From Apostichopus japonicus (taxonomy: Eukaryota > Echinodermata > Holothuroidea > Aspidochirotida > Stichopodidae), in the NCBI RefSeq assembly GCF_037975245.1, contig NC_092572.1, forward strand, positions 7,827,501 to 7,891,500: a stretch of 64,000 nt of DNA, written 5' to 3'. A program made the translations under genes and the position numbers. This document shows, piece by piece, positions 23,101 through 33,847 of the stretch. Every line of letters begins with the position of its first letter. Position 1 is the first letter of the stretch. The notes beneath the pieces are model-generated. The model saw only the letters and a list, made by a program, of their open reading frames with translations. It was not told the origin of the DNA and did no database searches.

Positions 23101-26100
23101 CAATGAGCAAGATATTTGCATATTTACATTTTGCATTAAAACTTGAGTATTACAGGCAGGGATGTCATCAGCAATAAACATAAAACTTTTATGTCATGAA
23201 CGCAATATGTATGATATATGTATTGATGATGCACTATCTTTCGTTAAATGAATGTAATTCATTTCTTACAAATAGCAATCTCCTTCATTTATTTTCATAT
23301 TTCTATGAACCTCCTTTTTGCAATATTAGGCTACAGCAGCAAACTGGTCTTTCTCCTTTTCCAGTTTTAAAGATCGACTAGGATGTTTTTGTTTTTTGCT
23401 TATTCACACATGTTACTGAATGTGTACACTTTACTAAAATCGTACCTCATAACGGAGACTGTGAGTTATTATATCAATACATTTTTACAGCAGTCGCGTC
23501 AAGTCTTTTTGCTTTGGAATCATAATGTTGAGGATGAAAAATTATATCGTACCTTCGGGTGATTTTTTCTTCGGTTTTGGTTTCGTATGTTTGGTCTGCA
23601 TTTCCTGATATAAGAACAGATATGAAATATATTGAAACAAATGGATAAATGAGACCACATTGTGGACAAAGGATATGAAGTTATAAAGATGTAACGTCCT
23701 TCTTACCGTGGATGGATCTGGAGTTGTCTCTTTAGTCGTATCTAAATCAACAAAAACAAAAATAATAAAAATCTGGTCAGTTCAATTTTTGTGGTTTGAT
23801 ATATAATGTCTGTTGTTAATATACATAATTATTTAATGCACCTTTGTAAAATGCGTTGTTTCTTATATGATTAAATAAGGGGTAAATCAACGGTCTACCA
23901 TGCAGCTAAGGCAGCATAATGCTCCAACAACTGTATAACGCAAGCGATGCACGAGTTCGTAGGTCGCATACATCCAGCAATAGCGTTACACCTTCGTTCA
24001 TTCATACAACACACTCAATAATCAATAACATCAATTTTCATCTACAAATGTTGCAATTTCTTGTAAACTTTAAAGGGGAAAAAACAACAATGTGTCCAAA
24101 CGGTGCAAAGAAGTTCTCTACTTATATAATAGTTAAGTCTCAAAACAAATTAGATGCAGAAGTAAAATAACAAGAATAACAGAAATATGCTATAGTGTAT
24201 GTAGTGCACAAACAACACCGCATTATACAATGAAATCAGCCTGGATAAGACCCAATGTAACTGTATGAACTTGCAGTGGCGGCAAAAGAAATGGCAAGTT
24301 TGGGGGTGGCAAGGAACAGTTGGGGGGAGGGGGAGGGATTTGAAAATACAAAAAGGGTACCTGAATAAAGTGCAAATCACAAGAAAATTCATCCGTTACG
24401 ATAATTTAAATTGATGAATATTTGCGACCGATTCACAACGACTAGCTGAGCAATGTTTCGAGAGAAACAAAGGAGAAAAAAAAATGAAACCTTTCTTTAT
24501 GATTACAATTGTGCACAGTTTCTACCTGCGAGTGCATGACCCTCAAAAGCTGCAGCACTATTAGATACTTCTTGTTCGCCCTTGTAGAGATTATGGAGCG
24601 CAAAAAGAAAAATATGTTTGAAAGTATGCTTGAAATATTCTAGCATTCTTGAGATAAATATAATCTGTTGTGACACCAACTAACATCGTTCCTTTCTTCT
24701 ATAAAGAAATTGTGATGCATAAAAGTTTGCAGTTGCCAACAAAGAACCTGCTACTTATTTGGGAGTTGCAACGATAATGGTTCTCTATGTTGTTGGTATG
24801 GTCGGAATATTGAACGTTATTAGGTCATTTCAAAACACCATACTTATTCTTACCATTTCTTCGGGCCCAAAAATTTGCGTTACCTCTTTTGCCATACAAA
24901 CAGCAAGCAATGAGGACGAGTATTAAAACAAAGAAAATTATAATTCCAATAACGACAAAGGCCCAGGCGACTTGACCTTTAGGGCTACTCGTGGGTTCCA
25001 TTGAAGGAGGCTCTTTGCAGGCTTCTGAAACGACATAATCAAGACAACGAAGATTGTACATGTCAGGTTACACAGTCTTGTATATGGATAGCGTAACATA
25101 TCTGAGAGCTATGCCTTTCCTGTGTTGTCGGCCAAAATTGAGATGTTATCATAAACACGCTTTAAATGTAAAGTATAACATCCTCCCCATACTGGTTTGT
25201 GCGCTGTCGCAATTACAGTTATCATTAGCCTTTTCCTCTGTATACCTGAAAGAATAACACTTTTATTGTTGTGAGTCACAACCCCTGGTTTCACACCTAT
25301 TATCATATTGCGATTTCAAATTATTTTGTCTATAGGTTTGCTTTGCAAGGACTTATAATTTCACTTTTGTTAAGGGTATACGTTTTGCCCTAATTGTGGA
25401 TATAGTAAAACAAAACAGTGATGCATTTTCTTACTAGCACAGATGTCTACCTGATTTGTGCAACTTTATGGCCACTTAATACCATCAAAACATAACTATA
25501 CATATAGCTATGCATTATGTTCATATCCCTCCGTTCTACATTGTCCTTCTGGTATGTTCAAAATGTGTACGTAAATCAATTCAACAGTAAAAACTAAGTC
25601 TTGATGAAGCTTTGGAATCTTCATATTACTTCTGTTCAATCAACGGACAAATTATAAACTGTCGTGTTACCTGTATGTATCCTTACAGTGCTAGAGTAAG
25701 TATCAAGGAGAGAAAGAAATGGAAAGTCTGACAAGGAAGCGATGCATCTGAAAGTAGCATCTGCTCCACAATCAGGTGTTGTGTATTCAATGGTTTTCCC
25801 AGTGTACCATCTGTCACCCATTTCTTTATGAGTTTGCTCTTCTTTAGTGAAGCTCACTCCAGACTGGTTAGTTACAATCCAGTCTACGTCCATCATTGGT
25901 CGAGAGCCACTCACATAACAAGTCAATGATCCGGATGTCGTAACGTTCACTTGACATCCAGTACAGGTCAAACCACAAGCATCAATCAGTGGGCAAGGAG
26001 GATCGGGTCGACCTGTCAGGATAAAACGTTAAAGATATTTACTCAGTGTTGTTGACGAGAGTGAAAATTTGTTTTTCAATTGATAAACCAATATATTAAT

Positions 26101-27086
26101 ATGACTGGATTCAAAGTGTTACAAGTGCATCGCTAACTAAATATTAATATTAAAAAAAGGTTATGTTTATTACTGTAAATCAAAAGCGCCGTGTTTGAGG
26201 TATCTTGTTCAAAGTTGTCAAAGTAAGCAGTCAGCGTATAGCTGCTTTCATGTTGTAACTGGCTATTAACGATTCTAAGAGATCCATTGATGGTTAACTC
26301 AAATTCCCCTTTGCGGTATTCGCTGCCACTTGATATGCCATCTGCGAGTGATAACAAAGGAGCGGTGCTCGTTGTTAATCCTTTGTACCAATACAAGTCG
26401 TAGTTGGAACCTAAAACGTAGCATGGAAGCTCCACTGACTTTCCCATTTCTGCAAAACACTTGGACTGACACTGAACACTACTTGCGTCTGTCAAGAAAA
26501 CATAATATTCCATATATCTCTATTTACATATTAACGGAATGAGCCTCGGTGTTTTTAAAACAATTATTTGATATATGGTTATTCAATAGTATCATATACA
26601 AGGCAAGAGACAGTAAAGATTGATTAAACAAACGGTAATCTGCAACTATTAAAACATGGACTTGTTGCGTTCAGCATATAACTGCTGTATTTACGTTTTT
26701 GCATACATTAATATGGACATATCATATACCATTCTGAATATTTTCCGATAGTGTCTAAAATAATTTTGAATTTTAAAAACAAGCATCAGTTATGCAGAAG
26801 CCATTTTAAGAGACACGGAAATGTAATATTGGTGAACACAAAGACGGAGTTTATTAAGACTGGGGATTAATTTTACATTCAGAAGCCTCTACCCGTCTTT
26901 TAATTCTCCTACTTGGATTATTTAAAAAAAAAAATCCCCTACTTTGAAATCTTGTGCATGCCACTGATTACTGATTTATGATAACAATTGAAAAAAATTT
27001 GTCTTACCCACAACATTCATACATGACATGATTACAACCAAGGCTGCAACGCACAAAATAATATATCTCCGTATCAAATCCATCAT
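19633..27086 (-). CDS. Ig-Ig-TM-NACHT-LRR membrane receptor (10 exons, intact)
   Basis: Exons in transcript order: 27086-27008, 26488-26174, 26012-25671, 25024-24854, 23741-23707, 23604-23553, 23042-20905, 20473-20304, 20149-20064 and 19733-19633. All junctions are GT-AG, phases agree, and the sum is 3,489 nt (1,162 codons plus stop). Order: signal peptide, two Ig-like domains, a transmembrane helix near VVIGIIIFFVLILVLIACC, basic juxtamembrane exons, NACHT (P-loop ADLGYGKTT about 404-412, Walker B FQVLLDGLDELS about 483-494, sensor-1-like VTSRE about 550), an LRR-like exon and a basic tail. NACHT ATPases (STAND family) normally act as cytosolic switches that oligomerise after ligand sensing. 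Here the sensor is predicted to be extracellular and the switch cytoplasmic. No death-fold (CARD, PYD, Death) domain is seen. It is convergent with the pseudokinase receptor gene. Exon choice is by eye; transcript data are needed for certainty. Confidence 0.85.
20304..20473 (-). CDS. LRR-like exon of Ig-NACHT receptor
   Basis: A 170-nt exon between CAACAG and GTAAGA, containing SLKILIFLEMSI and DQFVSIITSL, which fits one degenerate NLR-type leucine-rich repeat. Copy B keeps the exon at 63,446-63,615 with equal length and an open frame, so it has stayed under coding constraint or diverged recently. Confidence 0.7.
20905..23042 (-). CDS. NACHT NTPase exon of Ig-NACHT receptor
   Basis: One 2,138-nt exon. 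After an N-terminal helix pair comes a P-loop (ADLGYGKTT; first glycine of the usual motif is Ala), Walker B with LLDGLDEL, and sensor-1-like VTSRE. There follows a charged low-complexity insert of roughly 190 residues rich in Lys, Glu, Asp and Asn, then the winged-helix-like segment with ETPLLL and the NLR motif FFQEFLAAQYV. Hydrolysis-related residues are kept, so ATP binding is likely. The end at 20,905 is set by a GTAAGT donor; reading on adds about 28 codons to a stop. Confidence 0.85.
23553..23741 (-). CDS. Two small juxtamembrane exons of Ig-NACHT receptor
   Basis: Exon 23741-23707 (35 nt) adds TTKETTPDPST; exon 23604-23553 (52 nt) adds a lysine-rich segment KHTKPKPKKKSPE. Both splice in frame and lead into the NACHT exon. 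The same two exons with splice sites survive, broken, in the relic at 8,505-8,690, which supports them as real exons. Confidence 0.7.
24854..25024 (-). CDS. Transmembrane exon of Ig-NACHT receptor
   Basis: A 171-nt phase 1-1 exon with a short stalk, about 23 strongly hydrophobic residues and a basic stop-transfer run (YGKRGNANFWARR). The donor ATG-GTAAGA fits consensus; reading past it would stop after nine more codons. The charge pattern predicts the NACHT side is cytoplasmic. Confidence 0.8.
25671..26012 (-). CDS. Ig-like domain 2 exon of Ig-NACHT receptor
   Basis: A 342-nt phase 1-1 exon: cysteine-rich start (CPLIDACGLTCTGC), B strand LTCYVSG, C-strand VDWIV, F strand ATFRCIAS. Two N-glycosylation sequons are visible (NVTT, NQSG). 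It matches an Ig C2/I-type fold. Confidence 0.8.
26174..26488 (-). CDS. Ig-like domain 1 exon of Ig-NACHT receptor
   Basis: A 315-nt phase 1-1 exon with an Ig V-like pattern: LPCYV (B strand), LYWYKG (C strand) and a late SYTLTAYF strand in which the usual F-strand cysteine is replaced. Extra cysteines lie at the start (VQCQSKC). Ectodomain, ligand unknown. Confidence 0.75.
27008..27086 (-). CDS. Signal-peptide exon of Ig-NACHT receptor
   Basis: Two adjacent ATGs, then basic residues and a hydrophobic core (IILCVAALVVIMSC). The exon ends in phase 1 at GTAAGA. The frame joins the Ig1 exon to give DASSVQC. An out-of-frame upstream ATG lies near 27,115; the hydrophobic reading favours the start at 27,086. 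Confidence 0.75.
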
Positions 27087-27344
27087 GTTCTTGAAGTATC
27101 AGGCGATCACTGTGCATCTAGAAGGTAACAATTTAAATGGTAGTTAGACAATTAAAATAGTTTACCTACATATTCAAATAAGCATGGAAAATATATTTGA
27201 TGTACAAGTAGTCGTCGGTAAATGAATAAAAGGAATTCGTTCCTGTCCGTATTCTCTTTATGTGTTTCAAAGTTTCAGTGACAGTTTCTAATAAACTAAT
27301 ATTATAGGCCACATGTTGGGAATTACTGCAAACTTAAAAGTAAT
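27087..27344 (-). other. 5' flank of the Ig-NACHT gene
   Basis: Holds the presumed 5' UTR and promoter. A CTTCTAG acceptor-like site near 27,117 suggests a further non-coding upstream exon. Less than 300 bp farther out a Gypsy fragment begins, so much of the native promoter may have been replaced. Confidence 0.35.
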
Positions 27345-28470
27345 TTGTTTCAAAGGACTGTAGGAAACCCAAGCCGGATCATCGGGGAAAGAGACACAGT
27401 AACTTTGGGAGGGAGGCTATTGCGGAAGCTGAAAGGGTTGAGGAAACGGTGGCCGCCGGCGAAAGTATTTTGGCTGAATATGGGGAAGCAGGTCAAGTCA
27501 AACTGGAGGCGGGCGCGGTTAAAGCCAGGGACGTGGGCGTGCCAGTAAGCGTAGGTTACGTAGGAGAACACAATGTCGAGGTGGTGAGGGATACCGGATG
27601 TAACACAGTAATAATTAGTAGGAAATTTGTGGGAAAGTCGGAGTTCACAGGGCAAGTACGACCATTGAAGTTGCTGGACAGCACAAAGCGGTGGCTTCCT
27701 GCTGCTAGAATTAAGATCGACACACCCTATTTCGTCGGATAGGTAAATGCGTTGGTGGTAGACAGCCCCTCTCACGATCTGATTATCGGGAACATAGAAG
27801 GAGCTAGGGATGCAAACAATCCAGATCCATGCCGGCAGCCATCAACAGTTAGGGAAGTGGAAGCGTTAGGGGGAGCTGTAGAGACGCGCGCACAGAAGAT
27901 AAGAAAGGAACGTCCGTAACAGCGGCTTAAATGTAAAGGGGCAGTCGGCCCTGTCATCGATAGTAAGGAGTTGTCTAAGGCTCAGAATGATGAGCAAGAA
28001 TTTGCTAAGTTTTACAAGTTGACAAAGAACGGGGAGGTAAGAGTATCGCGAAGGGGTAGTGAGGTAAAGTACGAAGTTTCTAAGGGGATACTGTTGAGGA
28101 AATTCAAAAGTGCCAAAGTTGAAAATGGGAGAGAATTTAATCACATGATTGTTCCAAAACTTCTTCGTGACAGTGTCATGAGCGTAGCGCACGACGCTCC
28201 CTTCAGGTCATCTAGGGGCAAAGAAAACCGCTGATAAGGTGACGAGAAGCCTCTATTGGCCGGGTGTTCAGCGCGACGTTAAGCTGTTCTGCGTTTCTTG
28301 CGACATTTGTCAAAGAACTGTGTCCAATGGATCTGTACCTAGGGTCCCCCTGGGGAAAATGCCTCTTATTGATACACCTTTTCATAGAGTCGCGATAGAC
28401 TTAGTAGCGCCCCTCGCTCCGATAGCTGATCGCAGAAATAGATATATTCTCACACTGGACCCGCGACAAT
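27345..28470 (+). mobile_element. Truncated Gypsy-type retrotransposon pol fragment
   Basis: Reading through stops and shifts, there is an aspartic protease with the active-site DTGC and a downstream LIIGNIEGAR segment, a linker ending TRAQ, then the integrase zinc-binding region (LYWPGVQRDVKLF with CDICQRT) and the first strand of the integrase core (RVAIDLVAP). It ends abruptly after RNRYILTL. Several stops break it, and no reverse transcriptase, RNase H or LTRs are found. Protease directly followed by integrase fits lineages with integrase before RT (Gmr1-like), or an internal deletion. Described as a dead relic only. Confidence 0.75.
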
Positions 28471-30848
28471 GTGTGTGTCTGCGTGTCTTAAAGTTTATTT
28501 TTTTCCTATCAATGTATTACTGCTTGAACAGTACTTGTTTAACTACGATATTATTTCGCAGCAACTCCTCTACATCAAGGTACCGTTAATATTTTCCCTA
28601 TATTTGAATATGACGTATGTACTTAATGTCACTCAGACATAATTAGGTCTTCTTATGGTACTTAAGTTGAAGATCATTTATTTGCTTATCAGTTGTCTAA
28701 TTAAATATGTATGTTTATGGCTTCATCCTGCCTAAGTTCTGTCAACCACTGCTGCGCCTAAAGAAAATTCTTCTCTCTAGCATTGGAAAGTGTAAGCTAT
28801 ATGATATCTGTCCTTTGACCACATTTATTGGCAAAGATTGAAGAACTCATGGACAAAGATAACTTAATTCGTAACATTTATGAGGGACATATAACGAAAT
28901 ATTGGAAGTTTAGTAGTTGGACCGTGCTGAATGAAATATAGTAACTTTAATGGTATACTAAATATAGATCTGATGTAACGTATGCGAAGTCAGAGAAATG
29001 ACGAATTTAAGTGCAAATGGTGTAGCTGTTATATGTAATTTAAGAAATTATGTCGTCATCCTAAATAACTCATTTTGGTATTTCAATCAAATTCATGATC
29101 CTGTGACTACCATTCATTCAATATCGTAAGCTGCGTAACATGCATAACTTTTCAGTTTCTACTTAAACAGGAACGTCCATCTATTGCATGGATGGCTCTG
29201 GAGACAATTTCCATGCAGGAATATTATCAAGGGTAACGTTGCATGGGAATATGCTGTGCTATTATGGAGTTATTTTCTTTTAATAATAACGATACTCTAC
29301 ATATAACTGTTCCTAGTATATTAATGAATGCGGTGGTTCGGTTATTTTGCTATGTAATCGATTCCGGAGAATTGATATGAAAGAAAAACATATTTTTGTT
29401 ATATTTACTCTCCAAGTTGTTTATCTGAAATCATTGTTTGTATTATATTAACTTGTGTTGGGGGACTTTCAAGATATGATCACTGTATAAATTATGTTGG
29501 GCTCTACAGTATTTACAATACTTCTAATATCAGTTAACGTGATAATTAGTATCCTCTTGACATTTACACACACTTGTATTAGGACAAAGGTCAATGGCAA
29601 CTGATAACATGAAAGCTATATATTCTCATGTAGAAGATCACATTTTAATTTTTTTTTTTAAATTATCATATGAAGGAGAAATGGGAATAAATTAACAAGA
29701 CAAACATCTAACTTGATTTCTTTATCTTTAACTGAAATCCCATTAGCAAGAGTAAGTGCCTCTGAGGTTGACAAACAAATCAGAGTGGGATTTATCTGAC
29801 CACAATCTCTTTGTTGTCCTTGAGCTGTATAGAATTTATTCATTTTAACTTTGAACAATTTGTAGCGTTGATAAAGATTTAAGAAACGTTTCTTTGCCTT
29901 CTTTTGCACAACCCTTGCCTGCCTTAAGTGAAACAAAAAGTAGCTAATGGTAGTCGTGGTCGATCTTCTGACAAGATATTCATTTCATATATGTAATGTC
30001 AATTTACACTTGAAACAGTGGAACGGAAAGAGGCATATCATAGCGGTATGATTTCAAACCGATATTTATGAGGGGTAGTAAAGTGCCCCCCCCCACTCTT
30101 TCACCCTCCCACCACAACCCCATATCATGATATCATAAATGATTTTGCTGCAGAGTCAGCTACCCCGAAAATTGTAAAGAGCAAACTTAAAAAGGAAACT
30201 TAACGTAATTATAGTATGTCGATAAATTATTGAACGTGGTGTTACAGATAGTTAGGTCCTTTTAGCCGACTAGTCATTAGTATTACCGTTTTCTTCACAG
30301 GTATGTTATTATGCTATCTTCTTGGAGTACCAGAAAAGGGAGCGACCTAAAATTAGTACGATAGCAACAAATATGGTGTCAAAATCAAAACAAGTAAGAA
30401 TGACAGGTAGTACTACTACAGCCCCTTAGTATAGGTATAATTAGTTAACGGGTTCAGACATGAAATCTGAAAGCTTTAAATATGTATAGTAGGATAATAA
30501 ATTTACCAGGAACAATATATATTTATACCAGTGTTACCAACAAGGAAATGTAGAGATGCATTTTGCTTTCTGTGACTCACCAATGACTTTAATTAAGGAT
30601 AAAGATTGCAATAAGAAACATGTAATGCAAAACTTCTATCCTATCAAGGGACGTGCAGTGCACATTTAACAGGAAAGAAAGTCAACCAGAGATATGTCGT
30701 TCATTTTGAAATGTATATTGGGGTAAGGTTAATATTCGCGGGCTCAATGTCAAGTTGGCTCTGGTTCTCGAAGCCTCTGACAACGACAGGTTGTTAAACA
30801 TTATCGGAAATTATGCCTTGGTTCGAAGTAAGAACGTTAACGCATACG
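28471..30848. other. Gene-free region
   Basis: AT-rich sequence with no recognised gene. The longest minus-strand ORF (29,936-29,658, 92 codons) has no recognisable motif. A C run occurs near 30,087. This stretch belongs to neither duplicated copy. Confidence 0.45.
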
Positions 30849-30856
30849 CTCTATAT

Positions 30857-31258
30857 CAGGATTGTCCAACCTTTTGCAGAGGAGGGCCACATGGAATGAT
30901 TATGATGAGGGAGGGGGCCGCATGAACCCTACGCTCGATTTTTCGATTTTCTGCCCGAAGCCCAAGGCAACAAAATGTGAGCACTGCGCGCGGAACGCAC
31001 TGATTTATTTTCCTTCCTGATAAAACAGATGAATAAAGTTCAGCCGCCCCCCCCCCCTCCGCTGAGAGAGTGTCACACAAACTGACCTGTATGCAGTTTT
31101 TGGACCCAGAAGGCTCGAATGATTGATTATATAGCTTCAAATTGTTATCAATAAATCTGCTCACTAAAATTTCGCACCGTAGATCATCTCTGGCGGGCCG
31201 GACGCAACCCTGCGGCGGGCCGGACTGTGGCCCGCTGGCCGTAGGTTGGACAACCCTG
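30857..31258. mobile_element. hAT MITE with perfect 8-bp target duplication
   Basis: Ends CAGGATTGTCCAACCT and AGGTTGGACAACCCTG are inverted repeats. The element is 402 bp with GC-rich ends and no transposase. CTCTATAT occurs directly before (30,849-30,856) and directly after (31,259-31,266): a perfect 8-bp target duplication, diagnostic of hAT. The perfect duplication points to a fairly young insertion. Confidence 0.9.
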
Positions 31259-31305
31259 CTCTATATCATACCTTATTAAAACTACATGCTCTTTGATCTT
31301 TTCCA

Positions 31306-31720
31306 TATATAGAGGGAACAACCACCGTTACCCGCCTCGAATTAAACCAAGACACAGCCAAATCTAACCCAGTGACCGGCGTGGAGGATTCTGTCCATTC
31401 GACGTCAAACTTCGTCTTCGAGTTAAAAGTTTCCAACAAATGATTATGTCTAATTGAATATCATACGTGATCATTGCATTAATTACAATGTTGCAGTTTA
31501 CTACTTCAGAACGCTGCAGCAATTAATCGTTCCATTAAATGGACACACTGAAGTTGTCACTTTCAGGGCCTGTCAAAGCAAAGATATACGTTTTCAACTG
31601 ACATCTCCTACAACCTCAGGGTATCGGAGGTCTTTTCTTGTCATGTCTCTTGCAAATTTGCATATCATGACCGTTTTACATTTGAAAAGCATTTGGAGAG
31701 GAGTAAGCTTAGCTTACTGA
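31306..31720 (+). pseudogene. Possible relic of an Ig exon from a further receptor
   Basis: After an ATATAG acceptor-like site, about 43 codons are open, with the pieces TVTRLELNQ and TSNFVFELKV. These resemble DVTKLEMKN and TSNLKFEMRV in the Ig2 exon of the pseudokinase receptor at about 11,065-11,105. A second stretch at about 31,598-31,680 reads NLRVSEVFSCHV, again like an Ig E-F strand. Stops interrupt both. The similarity is short, so this is a candidate only. Confidence 0.3.
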
Positions 31721-31739
31721 ACACAAACCTTTCCGTCTG

Positions 31740-33113
31740 CTCACCCGGAGTATTATCAACATTCAACTCAATAATTTCACAAATAGTTTAGCTAATATAC
31801 TGGCATCTTTAGTCCTTATTTTCACACTAGCTTAACTTTGATTGATGCTATTTCACATAAATGCAGTAAAGCAATAATGGTAACTAATAATATGCCAAAA
31901 CAAGCATTACATTAGGTCATTTTAGCTTTGGTTTATTCAAGCGGATGTACATTAACCTATTATGGTATGCTACCTATATAAGATTAGTTCCCTACAGTGA
32001 CACAATAGGCCTTCTCGTCTTAATTAACACTTACGGTAGTGACTACAATGATAACTGCATTTTGTGCAAAGATGATTTACTTGGTACGTGTTAAACAACC
32101 AGCATACTGAAATGAAACTATAAATCCTATTTGTATTAATTAAATATTTAACCTGCTCAAAGTACACACTAAAGATAATTCGTACTAACGATCTATGTAA
32201 GCTTGTTCAACAGCTATTGTGCCAAGAGCGTCTATTATTGATAAACACCATTTTATACCCGGTATGATGATATGATAAATGTGAGAACCAGCCGGAAGAC
32301 TCCTCTTATTTATTACCAATTGCAAACTAGGGAAGCATGGGAATTAGCGGGATTAGGTTTAGTCACAGGTGCGGGGTTAGAATGTATGCTGGAAAACATG
32401 GTAGATACTAGGAATACATGAAGAGTACGAATGAATAAAACCAGGTGAAACAAGTGGCATTTGTGCTTTCGACGCCTTTGGTCACCTTGGAACTTGGAGA
32501 CACACACCCATTATCCACGACTTCGCCCTTCTCCACCACTTTACCACACACATACGCAGTTGTTTTCTCTTATGTTCCGGCGTATGTTCTTAGTCGAAAT
32601 CTCACCACAACCATTACACAAGTTAACTTATATTTTTGTAGCCTATAGGCTAGACATAGGAACCCAAAAGCTATGATGCTGGGTAATCCAGGCTTAACGT
32701 TCAATAATCCAGGAATTTTGCCGAAAATGCATGTTTATCTAAATTACTTTGATTAGCCTGAATTTATCAATTGAAAATCTCTAATTGTCTGTTGATATTT
32801 GAATGTTATTCTATAATTCAGGTTTACCAGTCGAAAATCCTAGTTTATCGGCGACATTTTCTCAATCAATCGATCGAGTATTGGACATTTGGTTTGCCTA
32901 CACGTCCAAATAATCAGTTTTGATCACACTCCCTCCCTGTACAAACCCGTTCGTTTTAACGGCCTATAAATAGCACTGTCTGATCGGCTTTAGAAGTCTC
33001 TATTCTATTACAATTAATAGGCCTACATAATTGTGCTTGAATATATTATGATTATGCTCGCGTTCCCAGTTTGCTTGTAGTCTTGTGATATAGAAAGACA
33101 GACGCCTGCTAGA
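31740..33113. other. Gene-free region
   Basis: No gene or recognised element. ORFs on both strands near 32,313-32,676 overlap a CA-rich stretch and look like chance. Confidence 0.45.
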
Positions 33114-33840
33114 TAAAACATAGCAAAATATATAATACAGAGGCAGATACATAGTTTTATCCTTTAAAAAACTTACCCTTTAGAAAATGGCTCCTGTGAA
33201 TTCACTTGTATTTTTGCACATCGTATACATTATAAATTATTCAAAATGGCGACATGGCGTCTTTTGACATATTTACACAATAGAGAAATTCCGGTTGCGG
33301 GCGCATTTCTGTTATCGGTAAAATCGGTTCAAATTGCAGTTTGAATAAACATGACTTGACTTATCGTGTCGGGCAAGTGGAACATGTCTCGCTGAAATAA
33401 AATATTACTTTGAAGACACGGCAGGCTGTATTTTGACGGCAGGCAGTAAAATGACAAAATATATAATACAGAGGCACATACAAAATGTTATCCTTTAAAA
33501 AGTAACTTACCCTTTAGAAAATGGCTCCTGTGAATTCACTTATATTTCAGCACATTGTATACATTATCAATTATTCAAAATGGCGACATGGCGTCTTGTG
33601 ACATTTTTACACAATAGAGGAATTCCGGTTGCGGACGCACTTCTGTTATCTGTAAAATCTGTTCAAATTGGAATTTGAATAAACATGACTTGACTTATCG
33701 TGTCGGGCAAGTGAACATGTCTCGCTGAAATAAAATATTACTTTAAATATACGGAAGGCTGTATTTTGGTTTTGGGTCTTTTAGGGGAATACGTTACTTC
33801 AACAATGATAAATAATACGTGTTTTTTTTATATTTAAAAC
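33114..33840 (+). repeat. Direct repeat of 334 bp at the start of copy B
   Basis: Two tandem copies, with matching points 33,201 and 33,535, each homologous to the first bases of the window. Each unit runs from GCAAAATATATAATACAGAGG through GAAAATGGCTCCTGTG to the ATTCAAAATGGCGAC block. They mark the left side of segmental copy B. Confidence 0.75.
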
Positions 33841-33847
33841 GCTTCTA

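Noticed and set aside
24270-24360. Transposon end starting CAGTGGCGGC
   Set aside because: No matching inverted end or target duplication found nearby.
27350-27775. Minus-strand ORF of 141 codons
   Set aside because: Antisense shadow of the Gypsy protease region.
29658-29936. Minus-strand ORF of 92 codons
   Set aside because: No recognisable domain, no splice context and no second copy to test it.
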